DNA from: Variovorax boronicumulans
GTDB taxonomy: Bacteria; Pseudomonadota; Gammaproteobacteria; Burkholderiales; Burkholderiaceae_C
DNA length: 64,000 nucleotides
NCBI RefSeq assembly: GCF_029892485.1
Contig: NZ_JARXVG010000002.1
Location: 525,926 to 589,925 of the forward strand
Reading direction: 5' to 3'
This document shows, in pieces, positions 1 through 8,821 of the stretch (the first letter of the stretch is position 1; each line of letters begins with the position of its first letter). A program made the translations under genes and the position numbers. Below the pieces are notes generated by a model, which saw only the letters and a program-made list of their open reading frames with translations, ran no database searches and was not told the DNA's origin.

Positions 1-1350
1 GCCATCCAGACCATGGTCGATCCGGCCACCTGTGGCCCCGTGTGTCTGGCGCTGCCGCAGGACGTGCAGACCGAGGCCTTCGATTGCCCCGAGCATTTCC
101 TGCACCCCGAGACACTGCGCTTTCGGCGCATGCCGCCCGATCGCGACGAACTGGCGCGTGCCACCCACCTGCTGCGCGCCGCAGAGCGCCCGCTGCTCGT
201 CGTTGGCGGCGGGGTGCTCTACAGCCAGGCCTGGGACGCGCTGCGCGCCTTCGCCGAGGCCCACGGCGTGCCCGTGGCCGAAACCCAGGCCGGCAAGGGC
301 GCCATGCCCTGGGACCATCCGCTCAACCTCGGCGCCATCGGCGTGACCGGCTCGCCCGCAGCCAATGCCCTGGCGCGCGAGGCCGACCTGGTGTTCGCCG
401 TCGGCACGCGGCTGCAGGACTTCACCACCGGCTCGAACAGCCTGCTGGGCCACGTGCCGATGCTGAGCCTGAACGTGCAGGCCTTGGACGCCACCAAGCG
501 CGGCTGCACCCCGCTCGTGGCCGATGCGCGCGCAGGCCTCCAACAGCTGCAAGACGTGCTGGCAGGCTGGCATGCCGCGCCGCAATGGACCTCGCGCGCC
601 CGGGATCTCGCGGCCGGCTGGGTGGCGCGCGTGACCGAGCTGACCACGACGCCGCCGCAGGGCGAACTGCCCTACGACGCCGAAGTGATCGGCGCCGTGC
701 GCGATTCGGCCATCGATTCGCCGGCGAACGACATTGTCGTGTGCGCCGCCGGCACGCTGCCCGCCGAACTGCACAAGCTCTGGCGCACGAGCGCACCCGG
801 CGGCTATCACATGGAATACGGCTATTCCACCATGGGCTACGAGATCGCCGGCGGACTGGGCGTGAAGCTCGCGCGGCCCGAGAAGGAAGTGGTCGTCATG
901 GTGGGCGACGGCTCCTACATGATGATGAATTCGGAGATCGCCACCTCGGTGCTGCTGGGCCGCAAGCTGATCGTGGTGGTGCTCGACAACCGGGGCTACG
1001 GCTGCATCCACCGCCTGCAGCGCGCGAGCGGCTCGCCGCAGTTCAACAACATGCTGGACGACTGCATCCCCGAAGGCGGCAACGCCTCGGCCATCGACTT
1101 CGCGGGCCACGCCCGCAGCATGGGCGCGCAGGCGGTGCATGTGGAAAACATCGCCGCCCTTCGCAAGGCCCTTTCCGCGGCCCGCGCCGCCAGCGGCACG
1201 CAGGTGATCGTGATCGACACCACCGCCGAACGCACCACCGCCGATGGCGGCTGCTGGTGGGAAGTGGCGATCCCCGAAGTCTCGGCCCGCGCTGAAGTCA
1301 ACGACGCCCGCGCGCGCTACGAAGCCGCCAAACGAGATCAGAAACTGTGA
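1..1350 (+). CDS. iolD: 3D-(3,5/4)-trihydroxycyclohexane-1,2-dione hydrolase (IolD), 5' truncated by window edge
   Basis: Thiamine-diphosphate-dependent enzyme that opens the ring of trihydroxycyclohexane-1,2-dione to 5-deoxy-glucuronate in cytoplasmic myo-inositol catabolism. The frame is open from base 1, so an ATG at 13 is internal and the N-terminal PYR domain lies mostly outside the window. What is visible is the central domain and the C-terminal ThDP-binding domain, with the GDGSYMM motif (GDG...N type Mg/ThDP site) near visible residue 305 and a nearby EYGYSTMGYE stretch typical of the family. About 449 codons remain of a family usually a little over 600 residues. The next genes encode the following and preceding steps (iolB, iolE), which supports IolD over other acetolactate-synthase-like enzymes. 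Confidence 0.93.
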   Translation, partial: AIQTMVDPATCGPVCLALPQDVQTEAFDCPEHFLHPETLRFRRMPPDRDELARATHLLRAAERPLLVVGGGVLYSQAWDALRAFAEAHGVPVAETQAGKGAMPWDHPLNLGAIGVTGSPAANALAREADLVFAVGTRLQDFTTGSNSLLGHVPMLSLNVQALDATKRGCTPLVADARAGLQQLQDVLAGWHAAPQWTSRARDLAAGWVARVTELTTTPPQGELPYDAEVIGAVRDSAIDSPANDIVVCAAGTLPAELHKLWRTSAPGGYHMEYGYSTMGYEIAGGLGVKLARPEKEVVVMVGDGSYMMMNSEIATSVLLGRKLIVVVLDNRGYGCIHRLQRASGSPQFNNMLDDCIPEGGNASAIDFAGHARSMGAQAVHVENIAALRKALSAARAASGTQVIVIDTTAERTTADGGCWWEVAIPEVSARAEVNDARARYEAAKRDQKL

Positions 1351-1376
1351 AACCCACTGCTGGAAACAACCACGCC

Positions 1377-2303
1377 ATGAACACCTGGAACGTCCGCCTC
1401 GGCATCAACCCCCTGTCGTGGATGAACGACGACCTGCCCGCGCTCGGCGGCGCCACGCCGCTGTCCACCGCACTGCGTGAGGGCGCCGAGATCGGCTACG
1501 CCGGCTTCGAGCTGGGCAACAAGTTCCCTAAAGAGCCCGCGGCGCTGAAGGCGACGCTCGCCGAATACGGGCTGGCCTGCGTGTCGGGCTGGTACTCCGG
1601 CCACCTGGCCGAAGACACGGTCGATGCGGAAATCGACCGCTGCGCCGCACACATGGAGAAGCTGCGCTTCAACGGCTGCAAGGTCGTGGTCTACGGCGAG
1701 GTCGCAGGCTCCATCCAGGGCAGCATGGACACGCCATCGTCAAAGCGTCCGCGCTTTGCGGGCGAGGCCCAATGGGCCGCCTACGCCACGCGGCTGAACG
1801 CGTTCGGCGAGCACCTGAAGGCGAAGTACGGCATCACCCTGGCCTATCACCACCACATGGGCGCGTATGTCGAATCGCCGCAGGATGTCGACAAGCTGAT
1901 GGCGCTGACCGATCCGGACTGCGTGTCGCTGCTGTTCGACACCGGCCATGCCTACTACGGCGGCGCGGGCGATCCGGTGGCGCTGCTGCGCAAGCACGTG
2001 CACCGCGTGGCCCACGTGCATTGCAAGGACGTGCGCGCCGGCGTGATCCATCAGACGCGCAACGAAGGCCTGTCGTTCCTCGATGGCGTGCTCAACGGCA
2101 CCTTCACCGTGCCGGGCGACGGGGACCTCGATTTCGGGGCTGTGCTCGCGGTGCTGCACGAGGCCGGCTACGAAGGCTGGCTCGTGGTCGAGGCCGAGCA
2201 GGACCCGGCCGTCGCGCCCAGCTATGCCTACGCAAAGAAGGGCTACGAAACCCTGCGCGGCATCGTCGACAGGATGGCCGCTGCAGAGGCGAAGGCGCAC
2301 TGA
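1377..2303 (+). CDS. iolE: myo-inosose-2 dehydratase (IolE)
   Basis: Converts 2-keto-myo-inositol (scyllo-inosose) to the diketone that IolD hydrolyses. It is a TIM-barrel protein of the xylose-isomerase-like (AP endonuclease 2) superfamily. The start MNTWNVRLGINPLSW is the usual IolE N-terminus, so the ATG at 1377 is preferred over a GTG at 1347 that overlaps the iolD stop. Metal-site features are visible: FELGNK, the HHHMG stretch in mid-protein, LFDTGHAYYGG, HVHCKDVR, and EAEQDP near the end. Length is 308 residues, normal for the family. It lies 26 bases after iolD and ends one base before the iolB start region, so the three genes read as one operon. Confidence 0.95.
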   Translation: MNTWNVRLGINPLSWMNDDLPALGGATPLSTALREGAEIGYAGFELGNKFPKEPAALKATLAEYGLACVSGWYSGHLAEDTVDAEIDRCAAHMEKLRFNGCKVVVYGEVAGSIQGSMDTPSSKRPRFAGEAQWAAYATRLNAFGEHLKAKYGITLAYHHHMGAYVESPQDVDKLMALTDPDCVSLLFDTGHAYYGGAGDPVALLRKHVHRVAHVHCKDVRAGVIHQTRNEGLSFLDGVLNGTFTVPGDGDLDFGAVLAVLHEAGYEGWLVVEAEQDPAVAPSYAYAKKGYETLRGIVDRMAAAEAKAH

Positions 2304-2304
2304 C

Positions 2305-3147
2305 ATGGCACTCAGCCCCCTCCTCGTGAAGGCCGCGGCCGAAGGTCGCACCGTGGTCGATGTGACCCCCGAACGCGCCGGCTGGGCGCATGTCGGCTTC
2401 AAGGTGCTGCGCCTGAAAAAGGGCGATACCGAACTCCTGGCTACCGGAGACCGTGAGCTCTGCCTGGTGGTGCTGACCGGCACGGTCGACATCGAGGTGG
2501 ACGGCCGGCGCCACACGCAGCTCGGCACGCGCGACAGCGTGTTCGACCCCATCTCTCCCGCCGCGGTCTATGTGCCGGGCGGCGCCGCCGTCAGCATCGA
2601 CGCGATCCGCGATGCCGAGGTGGCGTTGTGCACCGCGCCAGCCGGCAGCCAGGAGCGCGAAGCCTTCGTGATCGATCCGGGTGCGATGAAGCGCTCGGTG
2701 CGCGGCAAGGGCAGCAACACGCGCCATGTCTGCGACATCCTGCCGCACGACGACCCGCGCGCCGCGCACCTGCTGGTGGTGGAGGTGCTCACGCCCGCGG
2801 GCAACGCTTCCAGCTATCCGCCGCACAAGCACGAGCGCGATGCGCTGCCCGAGGAAACGCTGCTCGAGGAAACCTACTACCACCGGCTGAACCCACCGCA
2901 GGGCTTTGCCTTTCAGCGCGTCTACACCGACGACCGCAGCCTCGATGAATCCATGGCCGTGGAGAACCACGACACGGTGATGGTGCCGCGCGGCTACCAC
3001 CCGGTGGTCGCGCCGCACGGCTACGACCTCTACTACCTCAACGTGATGGCCGGCCCCGGCCGTTACTGGGTGTTCAAGAACGATCCGGCGCACGAGTGGA
3101 TGCTGCAGCCGGACACACAGGACCGGCTGGCAGCCAAGCGCAGCTAG
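2305..3147 (+). CDS. iolB: 5-deoxy-glucuronate isomerase (IolB)
   Basis: Isomerises 5-deoxy-D-glucuronate to 2-deoxy-5-keto-gluconate, the step after IolD. It is a double cupin of 280 residues. The ATG at 2305 follows the iolE stop by one base, so translation is probably coupled. Metal-binding residues typical of IolB are visible in the second cupin: YPPHKHERD, then the acidic LPEETLLEETYYHRLNPPQGF, with a late histidine in PRGYHPVVAPHGYD. The gene ends an iolD-iolE-iolB run; iolC, iolG and the regulator are not in this window. A perfect GC-rich hairpin follows at 3185. Confidence 0.95.
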   Translation: MALSPLLVKAAAEGRTVVDVTPERAGWAHVGFKVLRLKKGDTELLATGDRELCLVVLTGTVDIEVDGRRHTQLGTRDSVFDPISPAAVYVPGGAAVSIDAIRDAEVALCTAPAGSQEREAFVIDPGAMKRSVRGKGSNTRHVCDILPHDDPRAAHLLVVEVLTPAGNASSYPPHKHERDALPEETLLEETYYHRLNPPQGFAFQRVYTDDRSLDESMAVENHDTVMVPRGYHPVVAPHGYDLYYLNVMAGPGRYWVFKNDPAHEWMLQPDTQDRLAAKRS

Positions 3148-3184
3148 CGGCCCCTCCTCCCCCTTCTGCATCTGCATCGCCAGA

Positions 3185-3204
3185 CACCGGCCAAACGGCC
3201 GGTG
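3185..3204. repeat. perfect GC-rich inverted repeat between iolB and the porin gene
   Basis: Arms CACCGGCC and GGCCGGTG pair perfectly around the 4-base loop AAAC. No T-run follows on either strand, so it is not a standard intrinsic terminator. It may cap or stabilise the iolB mRNA 3' end, or act as a Rho-dependent boundary before the porin gene, whose start lies 74 bases downstream. Confidence 0.5.
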
Positions 3205-3277
3205 GGGGGATGCCTTTGCCTGAAGACATCGCGTGCCTTCCCTTTTCCACAAATCACCAAGACCCGAGGAGACTTTC

Positions 3278-4639
3278 ATGAGAACAAGACCGAACCACCT
3301 GCCTGCCGCCGTCCTGATGCTGCTGGCCGGCCTCCATGGCCAGGCCCAAGCCCAGACTCAGGCCGAGCAAACCGAAGAGCCACCCCAGGCCGAAGCCAAG
3401 GACCCCACCAAGGAGTTCGTCAAGAAGATCAACGACGCCACCGGCCTGGAGTTCTGGGGCTACGGCCGCGGCGGCTTCTACAGCGCCGGCAAGGGCCGGC
3501 TCAAGGGCGGTTACTCGCTCGGCGGCGACCTGCAGAAGTACCGCCTGGGCAACGAGGGCGACAACTACCTGGAGTTCGGCATCGGCAAGCGCTTCGACCT
3601 GGGCGACGGCATCAACTGGGGCGTGTTCTACATGCCCACCATCTACAACGGCAAGAGCGGCACGGCGCAGGCCTACTTCTCCCTCACCGGCGTCTTCGGC
3701 AACGCCGCAACCCTCTGGGCCGGCCAGCGCTACCGCCGCATCCAGGATGTGCACATCCTGGACAAGTGGGTGGTGGAAGACGGCGACAACTACGGCGCCG
3801 GCATCGACGACATTCCGTTGTGGGGCGTGGGGCGCCTCAACGTGGCCCTGCACACCGCCGACTCGGTGGACAACAGGAACGGCAATACGAACAACGCCAA
3901 GCGCATCAACCTGCAGTGGCGCGACATCCCGACCAACCCGGGCGGCAAGCTCACGGTGACGGGCGGGCTGGTTTCTGGAGATTTCGCCAAGGGGCGCGAC
4001 GGCGGAGCGCTGGGGCTCATGCATATCCAGAAAAACCTCCTGCCGGGGCTGAACAACACCTTCATCGTGCAGGCATCGAGCGGCCATGCCTCGCTCAGCG
4101 GCAAGTTCTACAACCTGGACAACAGCACCACGACCACCGGCCTCTTGCTGCCGCCGGGCTTCGGGCTGGAGAACACGCTGCTGTTCGCGCCGCTGGTGGA
4201 GCGCACGGTCGTCACGCCGCAGTCGGGCGCCCGGCAGCGGCGCATCCTGGATTCGGTGGACTTCCAGTTCGGGCGCTTCGGCGGCCAGGGCCTGATCGGC
4301 TACCAGACCACGCGCCCGGACAACGGCCCGGAGACCAAGGACTTCTCGCTGGGCGGGCGCGTCTCGTATGGCATCGCCAAGTACACGAAGCTGCTGGCGG
4401 AGCTCTCGACCACGCGCCGCAGCACCGAGGACCAGCCGCGGCAGACGCTGAACAAGGGCACCATCGCGGTGGCGTTCTCGCCGAACACCGACTTCTGGAC
4501 CCGGCCGGAGTTCCGCATCTACGCCACGCGCGCGAGCTGGAACAAGGCCGCGGGCGATGCCAACGCCACAAGCTTCGGGGCGAATGGCCGCAGGAACGCG
4601 ACCACGTTCGGCATCCAGATGGAAGCCTGGTGGGAGTGA
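3278..4639 (+). CDS. LamB/maltoporin-family outer-membrane sugar porin
   Basis: An outer-membrane beta-barrel for passive sugar uptake. The ATG at 3278 has a good ribosome site (CGAGGAGA) and gives a clean signal peptide ending in QAQAQ; an upstream in-frame ATG at 3233 would bury it. Family landmarks match E. coli LamB in order: GYGRGGF, KYRLGNEGDNY, WAGQRYRRIQDVHILD, YGAGIDDI, NPGGKL, RPEFRIYATRASWNK, and the terminal GIQMEAWW strand. After the signal peptide there is a Gln/Glu/Pro-rich linker and a short helical stretch (DPTKEFVKKINDATG), as in periplasmic extensions of LamB-like porins. Being downstream of iol genes suggests inositol or a related sugar as substrate, but this is inference. 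453 residues. Confidence 0.88.
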   Translation: MRTRPNHLPAAVLMLLAGLHGQAQAQTQAEQTEEPPQAEAKDPTKEFVKKINDATGLEFWGYGRGGFYSAGKGRLKGGYSLGGDLQKYRLGNEGDNYLEFGIGKRFDLGDGINWGVFYMPTIYNGKSGTAQAYFSLTGVFGNAATLWAGQRYRRIQDVHILDKWVVEDGDNYGAGIDDIPLWGVGRLNVALHTADSVDNRNGNTNNAKRINLQWRDIPTNPGGKLTVTGGLVSGDFAKGRDGGALGLMHIQKNLLPGLNNTFIVQASSGHASLSGKFYNLDNSTTTTGLLLPPGFGLENTLLFAPLVERTVVTPQSGARQRRILDSVDFQFGRFGGQGLIGYQTTRPDNGPETKDFSLGGRVSYGIAKYTKLLAELSTTRRSTEDQPRQTLNKGTIAVAFSPNTDFWTRPEFRIYATRASWNKAAGDANATSFGANGRRNATTFGIQMEAWWE

Positions 4640-4749
4640 TGCGCCACCGCTGACCCGCGCAGGCCGGCCACGGCCGACATAACGAAAGACTGACTTGCCC
4701 CGGTGTGCGGGAGCCGCGAGACTTTGCCCATGATCTCGCTCCTGCATCC

Positions 4750-5592
4750 ATGACGCCTCGCAAGCCCGCCCGCCACCTGTCGGCCGTTCCGTCCACCCTG
4801 CGGATTCCCCTGGCCGCACGAGCATCGGGCGACGCCATCTTTCCGCAGGTGGCCGTGCGGGATGCCTATGCCGCGGCCATCCTCGAGAAGATCCGCGACG
4901 ACGGGCAGGCCCTGCCGGAAGACCGGACGACCATCTACGGCATCCTCGCGCGCACGCGGCGCTTTCGCAGCCTCGCGCAGGATTTCCTGAAACAGCATCC
5001 CGGTGCGCGCGTGGTGAACATGGGCTGCGGCCTGAGCCACTACTTCCAGTGGCTGGACGACGACAAGTCGCACATGACCGATGCCGACCTCCCCGAGGTG
5101 CTCGACCTGCGCCGCGAGCTGATCCCCGAGACCCACCCGCGCCACGACATCCGCGAACTCGACCTGACCGCGTCCGACTGGTGGGAGCAACTGGGCCTGC
5201 CGAAAAAGCGCAGTGCGCAGCCGGTCTTCCTCTTCACCGAGGGCGTGCTCATGTACCTGAAGCCCGAGACCGTGCAGGCGGTGCTCGCAGCTTTCGGCGA
5301 GCGGGCACCCGCAGGCTCGGTGCTGGCCTTCGACGCCATGTGCTGGATCGCCACCGGCCGCGCCCGGAACCACCCTTCGGTGCGACCGACGGGCGCCGAA
5401 TTCCTCTGGGGCCTGCGCCGGCCCGCGGATCTGACGCAGCCGCATCCACGCCTGCGCCTGGACAGCACCTGCCGCGTGCTGGAAGGCCTGGGCATCGCCT
5501 ACACGCTCTTCGGCCCGATGTTCAGGATGTTCTTCGGCGTACCCCTGTATGCGGTGTATGCGCTGCGTGCCACCGACGCGGCCGATACATAA
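4750..5592 (+). CDS. leucine carboxyl methyltransferase-like class I SAM methyltransferase
   Basis: Cytoplasmic S-adenosylmethionine-dependent methyltransferase of the LCMT-like family (PPM1/TcmP type). SAM-binding motif I reads VVNMGCGLSHYFQWL, followed by an acidic DADLPEVLDLRREL (motif II region) and the characteristic FLFTEGVLMYL segment. A GTG at 4705 is in frame, but the ATG at 4750 gives the normal N-terminus; neither has a strong ribosome site. The natural substrate is unknown; relatives act on small carboxylic acids or polyketides. 280 residues. It stands alone between the porin gene and opgD, with 172 bases to the latter that show no other gene. Confidence 0.8.
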   Translation: MTPRKPARHLSAVPSTLRIPLAARASGDAIFPQVAVRDAYAAAILEKIRDDGQALPEDRTTIYGILARTRRFRSLAQDFLKQHPGARVVNMGCGLSHYFQWLDDDKSHMTDADLPEVLDLRRELIPETHPRHDIRELDLTASDWWEQLGLPKKRSAQPVFLFTEGVLMYLKPETVQAVLAAFGERAPAGSVLAFDAMCWIATGRARNHPSVRPTGAEFLWGLRRPADLTQPHPRLRLDSTCRVLEGLGIAYTLFGPMFRMFFGVPLYAVYALRATDAADT

Positions 5593-5764
5593 ACGCACAA
5601 TTTTCCGAATCGGCGGTTTTGTCCGGCCTGCATTGCGCGGAATGGCTGACGCGCGGGGCCCGGCGAACTGCGGCAAGCTTGCGGTTGTTCCCCATCGCGC
5701 AAAATCAATCCGCGCTTCGCCAGTTCTCCCCCTCCCCCAAAGATTCGAAACCCTCAAGAAACAC

Positions 5765-7363
5765 ATGCTTGATCGCCGATCCTTCCTTGCCGCAGGTGGT
5801 GCCGCCGCCGCACTCGCCGCCCTTGGACTGCCCGAAGAGGCGCTGGCCGCCAACGGCCTGCAACTGAGCCAGCCGGCGCCCTTTTCGTTCGATCGCCTCG
5901 TCGCGCAGGCCAAGCGGCTGGCCGCACAGCCCTACGTCGCTGCCGCGCCGCTTGCCCCCGACGTGCTCGAGAAGATCGACTACGACGCCCACGGCAAGAT
6001 CAAGTTCGACCCCGCCAACGCCCTCTTCCGCGAAGGCCCCGGCGCGTTTCCCGTCACCTTCTTCCACCTTGGCCGCTTCTTCCAGACGCCGGTGCGCATG
6101 CACGTGCTGGAGAACGCCGATGGCGATGCCTTCGCCCGCGAAGTGCTCTACAGCCCCGACTACTTCTCGATGCCCCCCGACAGCCCCGCCCGCGCGCTGC
6201 CGCCCGGAGCCGGCTTCGCGGGCTTTCGCCTGCAGGAGAGCCGCCTGGGCGACCAGGGCAAGCTCGACTGGCAGAAGAATGACTGGGTTGCCTTCCTCGG
6301 CGCCTCGTACTTCCGCGCAATCGGCGAGCTGTACCAGTACGGCCTCTCGGCCCGCGGCCTCGCGCTCGACGTGGCGGTGCCAGACAAGCCCGAGGAATTC
6401 CCCACCTTCACCCGCTTCTATTTCGAGACGCCGGCCGAGAACAACACCACCTCGATGACCGTCTACGCGCTGCTCGAAGGGCCGAGCGTGACGGGCGTCT
6501 TCAAGTTCGTCATGCAGCGCGGCAAGGCCGTGATCATGGACATCGATTCGCGGCTGTTCCTGCGCCGCGACGTAGCGCGCCTGGGCCTGGTGCCGCTCAC
6601 CTCGATGTACTGGTACTCCGAGACCATCAAGCCCACCGCCATCGACTGGCGGCCCGAGGTGCACGACTCCGACGGCCTCGCGATCTGGAACGGCGCGGGC
6701 GAGCGCATCTGGCGCCCCCTCAACAACCCGACGCAGACGCGTGCTTCCGCCTTCGCCGACACGAAGCCGCGCGGCTTCGGCCTGCTGCAGCGCGACCGGT
6801 CGTTCGACCACTACCAGGACGGCGTCGGCTACGAAAAGCGCCCGAGCCTCTGGATCGAGCCACTGGGCGACTGGGGCGAAGGCTCGGTGCAGCTCATCGA
6901 GATTCCGACCGACGACGAGATCCACGACAACGTCGTCGCCTTCTGGGTGCCGAAGGCCGACGCCAAGGCCGGCGCGAGCTACAGCCTGCAGTACCGGCTG
7001 CACTGGACCGATCAGGAGCCCTTTCCCTCGCCGCTCGCGCGCTGCGTGGCCACGCGCATCGGCCGTGGCGGCCAGCCGGGCCAGCCGCGGCCGCAGGGCG
7101 TGCGCAAGTTCATGGTCGAGTTCATCGGCCAGCCGCTCACCACCGTGCCCTTCGGCGTCAAGCCCGAACTGGTGCTCACGGCACCGCGCGGCAAGTTCTC
7201 GTACGTGTTCGCCGAAGCGGTGCCCAACGGCGTGCCCGGCCACTGGCGTGCGCAGTTCGACTTCACGCCCGAGGGCAACGAGCCGATCGACATGCGGCTT
7301 TATCTGAAGAACGGCGACCAGACCTTGACCGAGACCTGGCTGTACCAGTACCAGCCGGGTTGA
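5765..7363 (+). CDS. opgD: glucan biosynthesis protein D (OpgD/MdoD), Tat-exported
   Basis: Periplasmic protein needed for the correct backbone or linkage of osmoregulated periplasmic glucans. The N-terminus [20 protein letters not shown] is a twin-arginine (Tat) signal, which distinguishes OpgD from Sec-exported OpgG. The rest matches the MdoG family throughout: [11 protein letters not shown], the FFHLGRFF segment, [27 protein letters not shown], and a C-terminal beta-sandwich ending [10 protein letters not shown]. The ATG at 5765 places the RR motif at residues 4-5. 532 residues, close to E. coli OpgD. No opgG/opgH pair is adjacent. Confidence 0.93.
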   Translation: MLDRRSFLAAGGAAAALAALGLPEEALAANGLQLSQPAPFSFDRLVAQAKRLAAQPYVAAAPLAPDVLEKIDYDAHGKIKFDPANALFREGPGAFPVTFFHLGRFFQTPVRMHVLENADGDAFAREVLYSPDYFSMPPDSPARALPPGAGFAGFRLQESRLGDQGKLDWQKNDWVAFLGASYFRAIGELYQYGLSARGLALDVAVPDKPEEFPTFTRFYFETPAENNTTSMTVYALLEGPSVTGVFKFVMQRGKAVIMDIDSRLFLRRDVARLGLVPLTSMYWYSETIKPTAIDWRPEVHDSDGLAIWNGAGERIWRPLNNPTQTRASAFADTKPRGFGLLQRDRSFDHYQDGVGYEKRPSLWIEPLGDWGEGSVQLIEIPTDDEIHDNVVAFWVPKADAKAGASYSLQYRLHWTDQEPFPSPLARCVATRIGRGGQPGQPRPQGVRKFMVEFIGQPLTTVPFGVKPELVLTAPRGKFSYVFAEAVPNGVPGHWRAQFDFTPEGNEPIDMRLYLKNGDQTLTETWLYQYQPG

Positions 7364-7514
7364 GTCTGCAACGGGCATCGGGCTGGTCCAGCGCCGGATT
7401 GTTGGTGATTCGGAAACTGACAAGTCCCGCCCGGCCTCTTGGTCTGCGAGGGGCCGCCACCCAAACTTCCTTCCCTCGTCAACGCTGTATCACAGCAACC
7501 CAAAGGAAGAAGTC

Positions 7515-8270
7515 ATGTCCCAACTCAAGCTCAACGACAGGATCGCCCTGGTCACCGGCGGCACCAGCGGCATCGGCCTGGCCACCGCGCAACGCTTCGT
7601 GGCCGAAGGCGCCCACGTGTTCATCACGGGCCGCCGCCAGGCGGAACTCGATGCGGCCGTGAAGACCATCGGCCGCAACGTGACCGGGGTGCTCGGCGAC
7701 GTGTCCAAGCTCGCAGACCTCGACAGGCTCTATGCGGCCATCGAGGAACAGAAGGGCCGGCTCGACGTGCTGTTCGCCAACGCCGGCGGCGGCAGCCTGG
7801 TGCCGCTGGGCCAGATCACCGAAGAGCACTTCGACAAGACCTTCGGCACCAACGTGCGCGGGCTGCTGTTCACCGTGCAGAAGGCGCTGCCGCTGATGCC
7901 CAGGGGCGCGTCGATCGTTCTCAACGCCTCGATCACCAGCATCAAGGGCACGCCGGCCTTCAGCGTCTACAGCGCGACCAAGGCGGCGGTGCGCAGCTTC
8001 GCGCGCAGCTGGGCGGTGGACCTGAAGGATGCCGGCATCCGCATCAACGCGGTAAGCCCCGGCGTCGTGCCGACCCCGGCGTACGAGTTGCTCGGCCTCA
8101 CGCCGGAACAGGTCGAGGGCTTCATCGAGCAACAGGCACAGAACATTCCGCTGGGCCGGGTCGGCACGCCCGACGAAATCGCCAAGGCGGTGGTGTTTCT
8201 GGCCTCCGACGACAGCAGCTTCGTGAATGGGACGGAGCTGTTCGTCGACGGAGGCTCGGCGCAGATCTAG
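7515..8270 (+). CDS. SDR-family NAD(P)-dependent oxidoreductase
   Basis: A classical short-chain dehydrogenase/reductase of 251 residues. The cofactor loop is TGGTSGIG near residue 15, the NAG motif is FANAGGG, and the catalytic triad is the Ser in LNASITS plus YSATK. Within the cofactor region, [10 protein letters not shown] has Arg residues after beta-2, favouring NADPH; this is inference. The start ATG follows GGAAGAAGTC. The gene ends four bases before the stop of the convergent FKBP gene. Substrate unknown. Confidence 0.88.
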   Translation: MSQLKLNDRIALVTGGTSGIGLATAQRFVAEGAHVFITGRRQAELDAAVKTIGRNVTGVLGDVSKLADLDRLYAAIEEQKGRLDVLFANAGGGSLVPLGQITEEHFDKTFGTNVRGLLFTVQKALPLMPRGASIVLNASITSIKGTPAFSVYSATKAAVRSFARSWAVDLKDAGIRINAVSPGVVPTPAYELLGLTPEQVEGFIEQQAQNIPLGRVGTPDEIAKAVVFLASDDSSFVNGTELFVDGGSAQI

Positions 8271-8274
8271 CCGA

Positions 8275-8685
8275 TCAGCGCTTGGTGACCGACACCAGCT
8301 CCACTTCGAAATTCAGCGTCGCGTTCGGCGGAATCACGCCGCCCGCGCCGCGCGCGCCGTAGGCGATCGACGGCGGGCAGGTCAGCTTGGCCTTGCCGCC
8401 CGGCTTCATCTTCTGCACGCCTTCGGTCCAGCAGGGGATCACGCCGTTGAGCGGGAACTCGGTGGGTTCGCCGCGCTTGTAGGAGCTGTCGAACTCCTTG
8501 CCGGTGTCGGGGAAGGTGCCGCGGTAGTGGACCTTGACCGTGTCGGTGGCGGCGGGCGATGCGCCGGTGCCTTCCTTGAGCGACTGGTAGATCAGGCCGC
8601 TGGGCGTGGTCACCGGTACGGACTGCGCAAAGGCTGCGGGAATGGCGAAGACGGACACGAGAGCGGCACAGAAAAGAGACTTCAC
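8275..8685 (-). CDS. periplasmic FKBP-type peptidyl-prolyl cis-trans isomerase
   Basis: Catalyses proline isomerisation during folding of exported proteins. A GTG at 8685, after GAGGTGTTTC, gives a signal peptide (VKSLFCAALVSVFAIPAAFAQ), followed by one FKBP domain: SGLIYQSLKEGTGASP, VHYRGTF, GKEFDSSYKRG, FPLNGVIPCWTEGVQKMKPGGKAK as the core, then PPSIAYGARGAGGVIPPNATLNFEVELVSV. Longer in-frame starts exist upstream but would hide the signal peptide. 136 residues, so a minimal secreted FKBP without the dimerisation arm of FkpA. Divergent from the ethanolamine operon and convergent with the SDR gene. Confidence 0.9.
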   Translation of the reverse strand: MKSLFCAALVSVFAIPAAFAQSVPVTTPSGLIYQSLKEGTGASPAATDTVKVHYRGTFPDTGKEFDSSYKRGEPTEFPLNGVIPCWTEGVQKMKPGGKAKLTCPPSIAYGARGAGGVIPPNATLNFEVELVSVTKR

Positions 8686-8759
8686 GAAACACCTCGGGGA
8701 TTGAAAGACCTCGATTATGGCCAGCGCGTGCACACCGCCATGTAGCGCGATGTAGGTAG

Positions 8760-8775
8760 TGGAACGACCCTTGCT
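8760..8775 (+). promoter_or_regulatory. sigma-54 (-24/-12) promoter of the ethanolamine operon
   Basis: TGGAACGACCCTTGCT matches the sigma-54 consensus TGGCACG-N4-TTGCW at every fixed position but one. The -24 GG (8761-8762) and -12 GC (8773-8774) have the required spacing. It points at the permease gene, 46 bases upstream of its ATG. Established knowledge: in Pseudomonas aeruginosa, eat-eutBC is controlled by RpoN and the enhancer-binding protein EatR. No such activator is encoded in this window. Confidence 0.75.
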
Positions 8776-8821
8776 TTGCTGGATGTGCACTGTCAACATC
8801 CACGAAGAGAGGAAGCTCCCC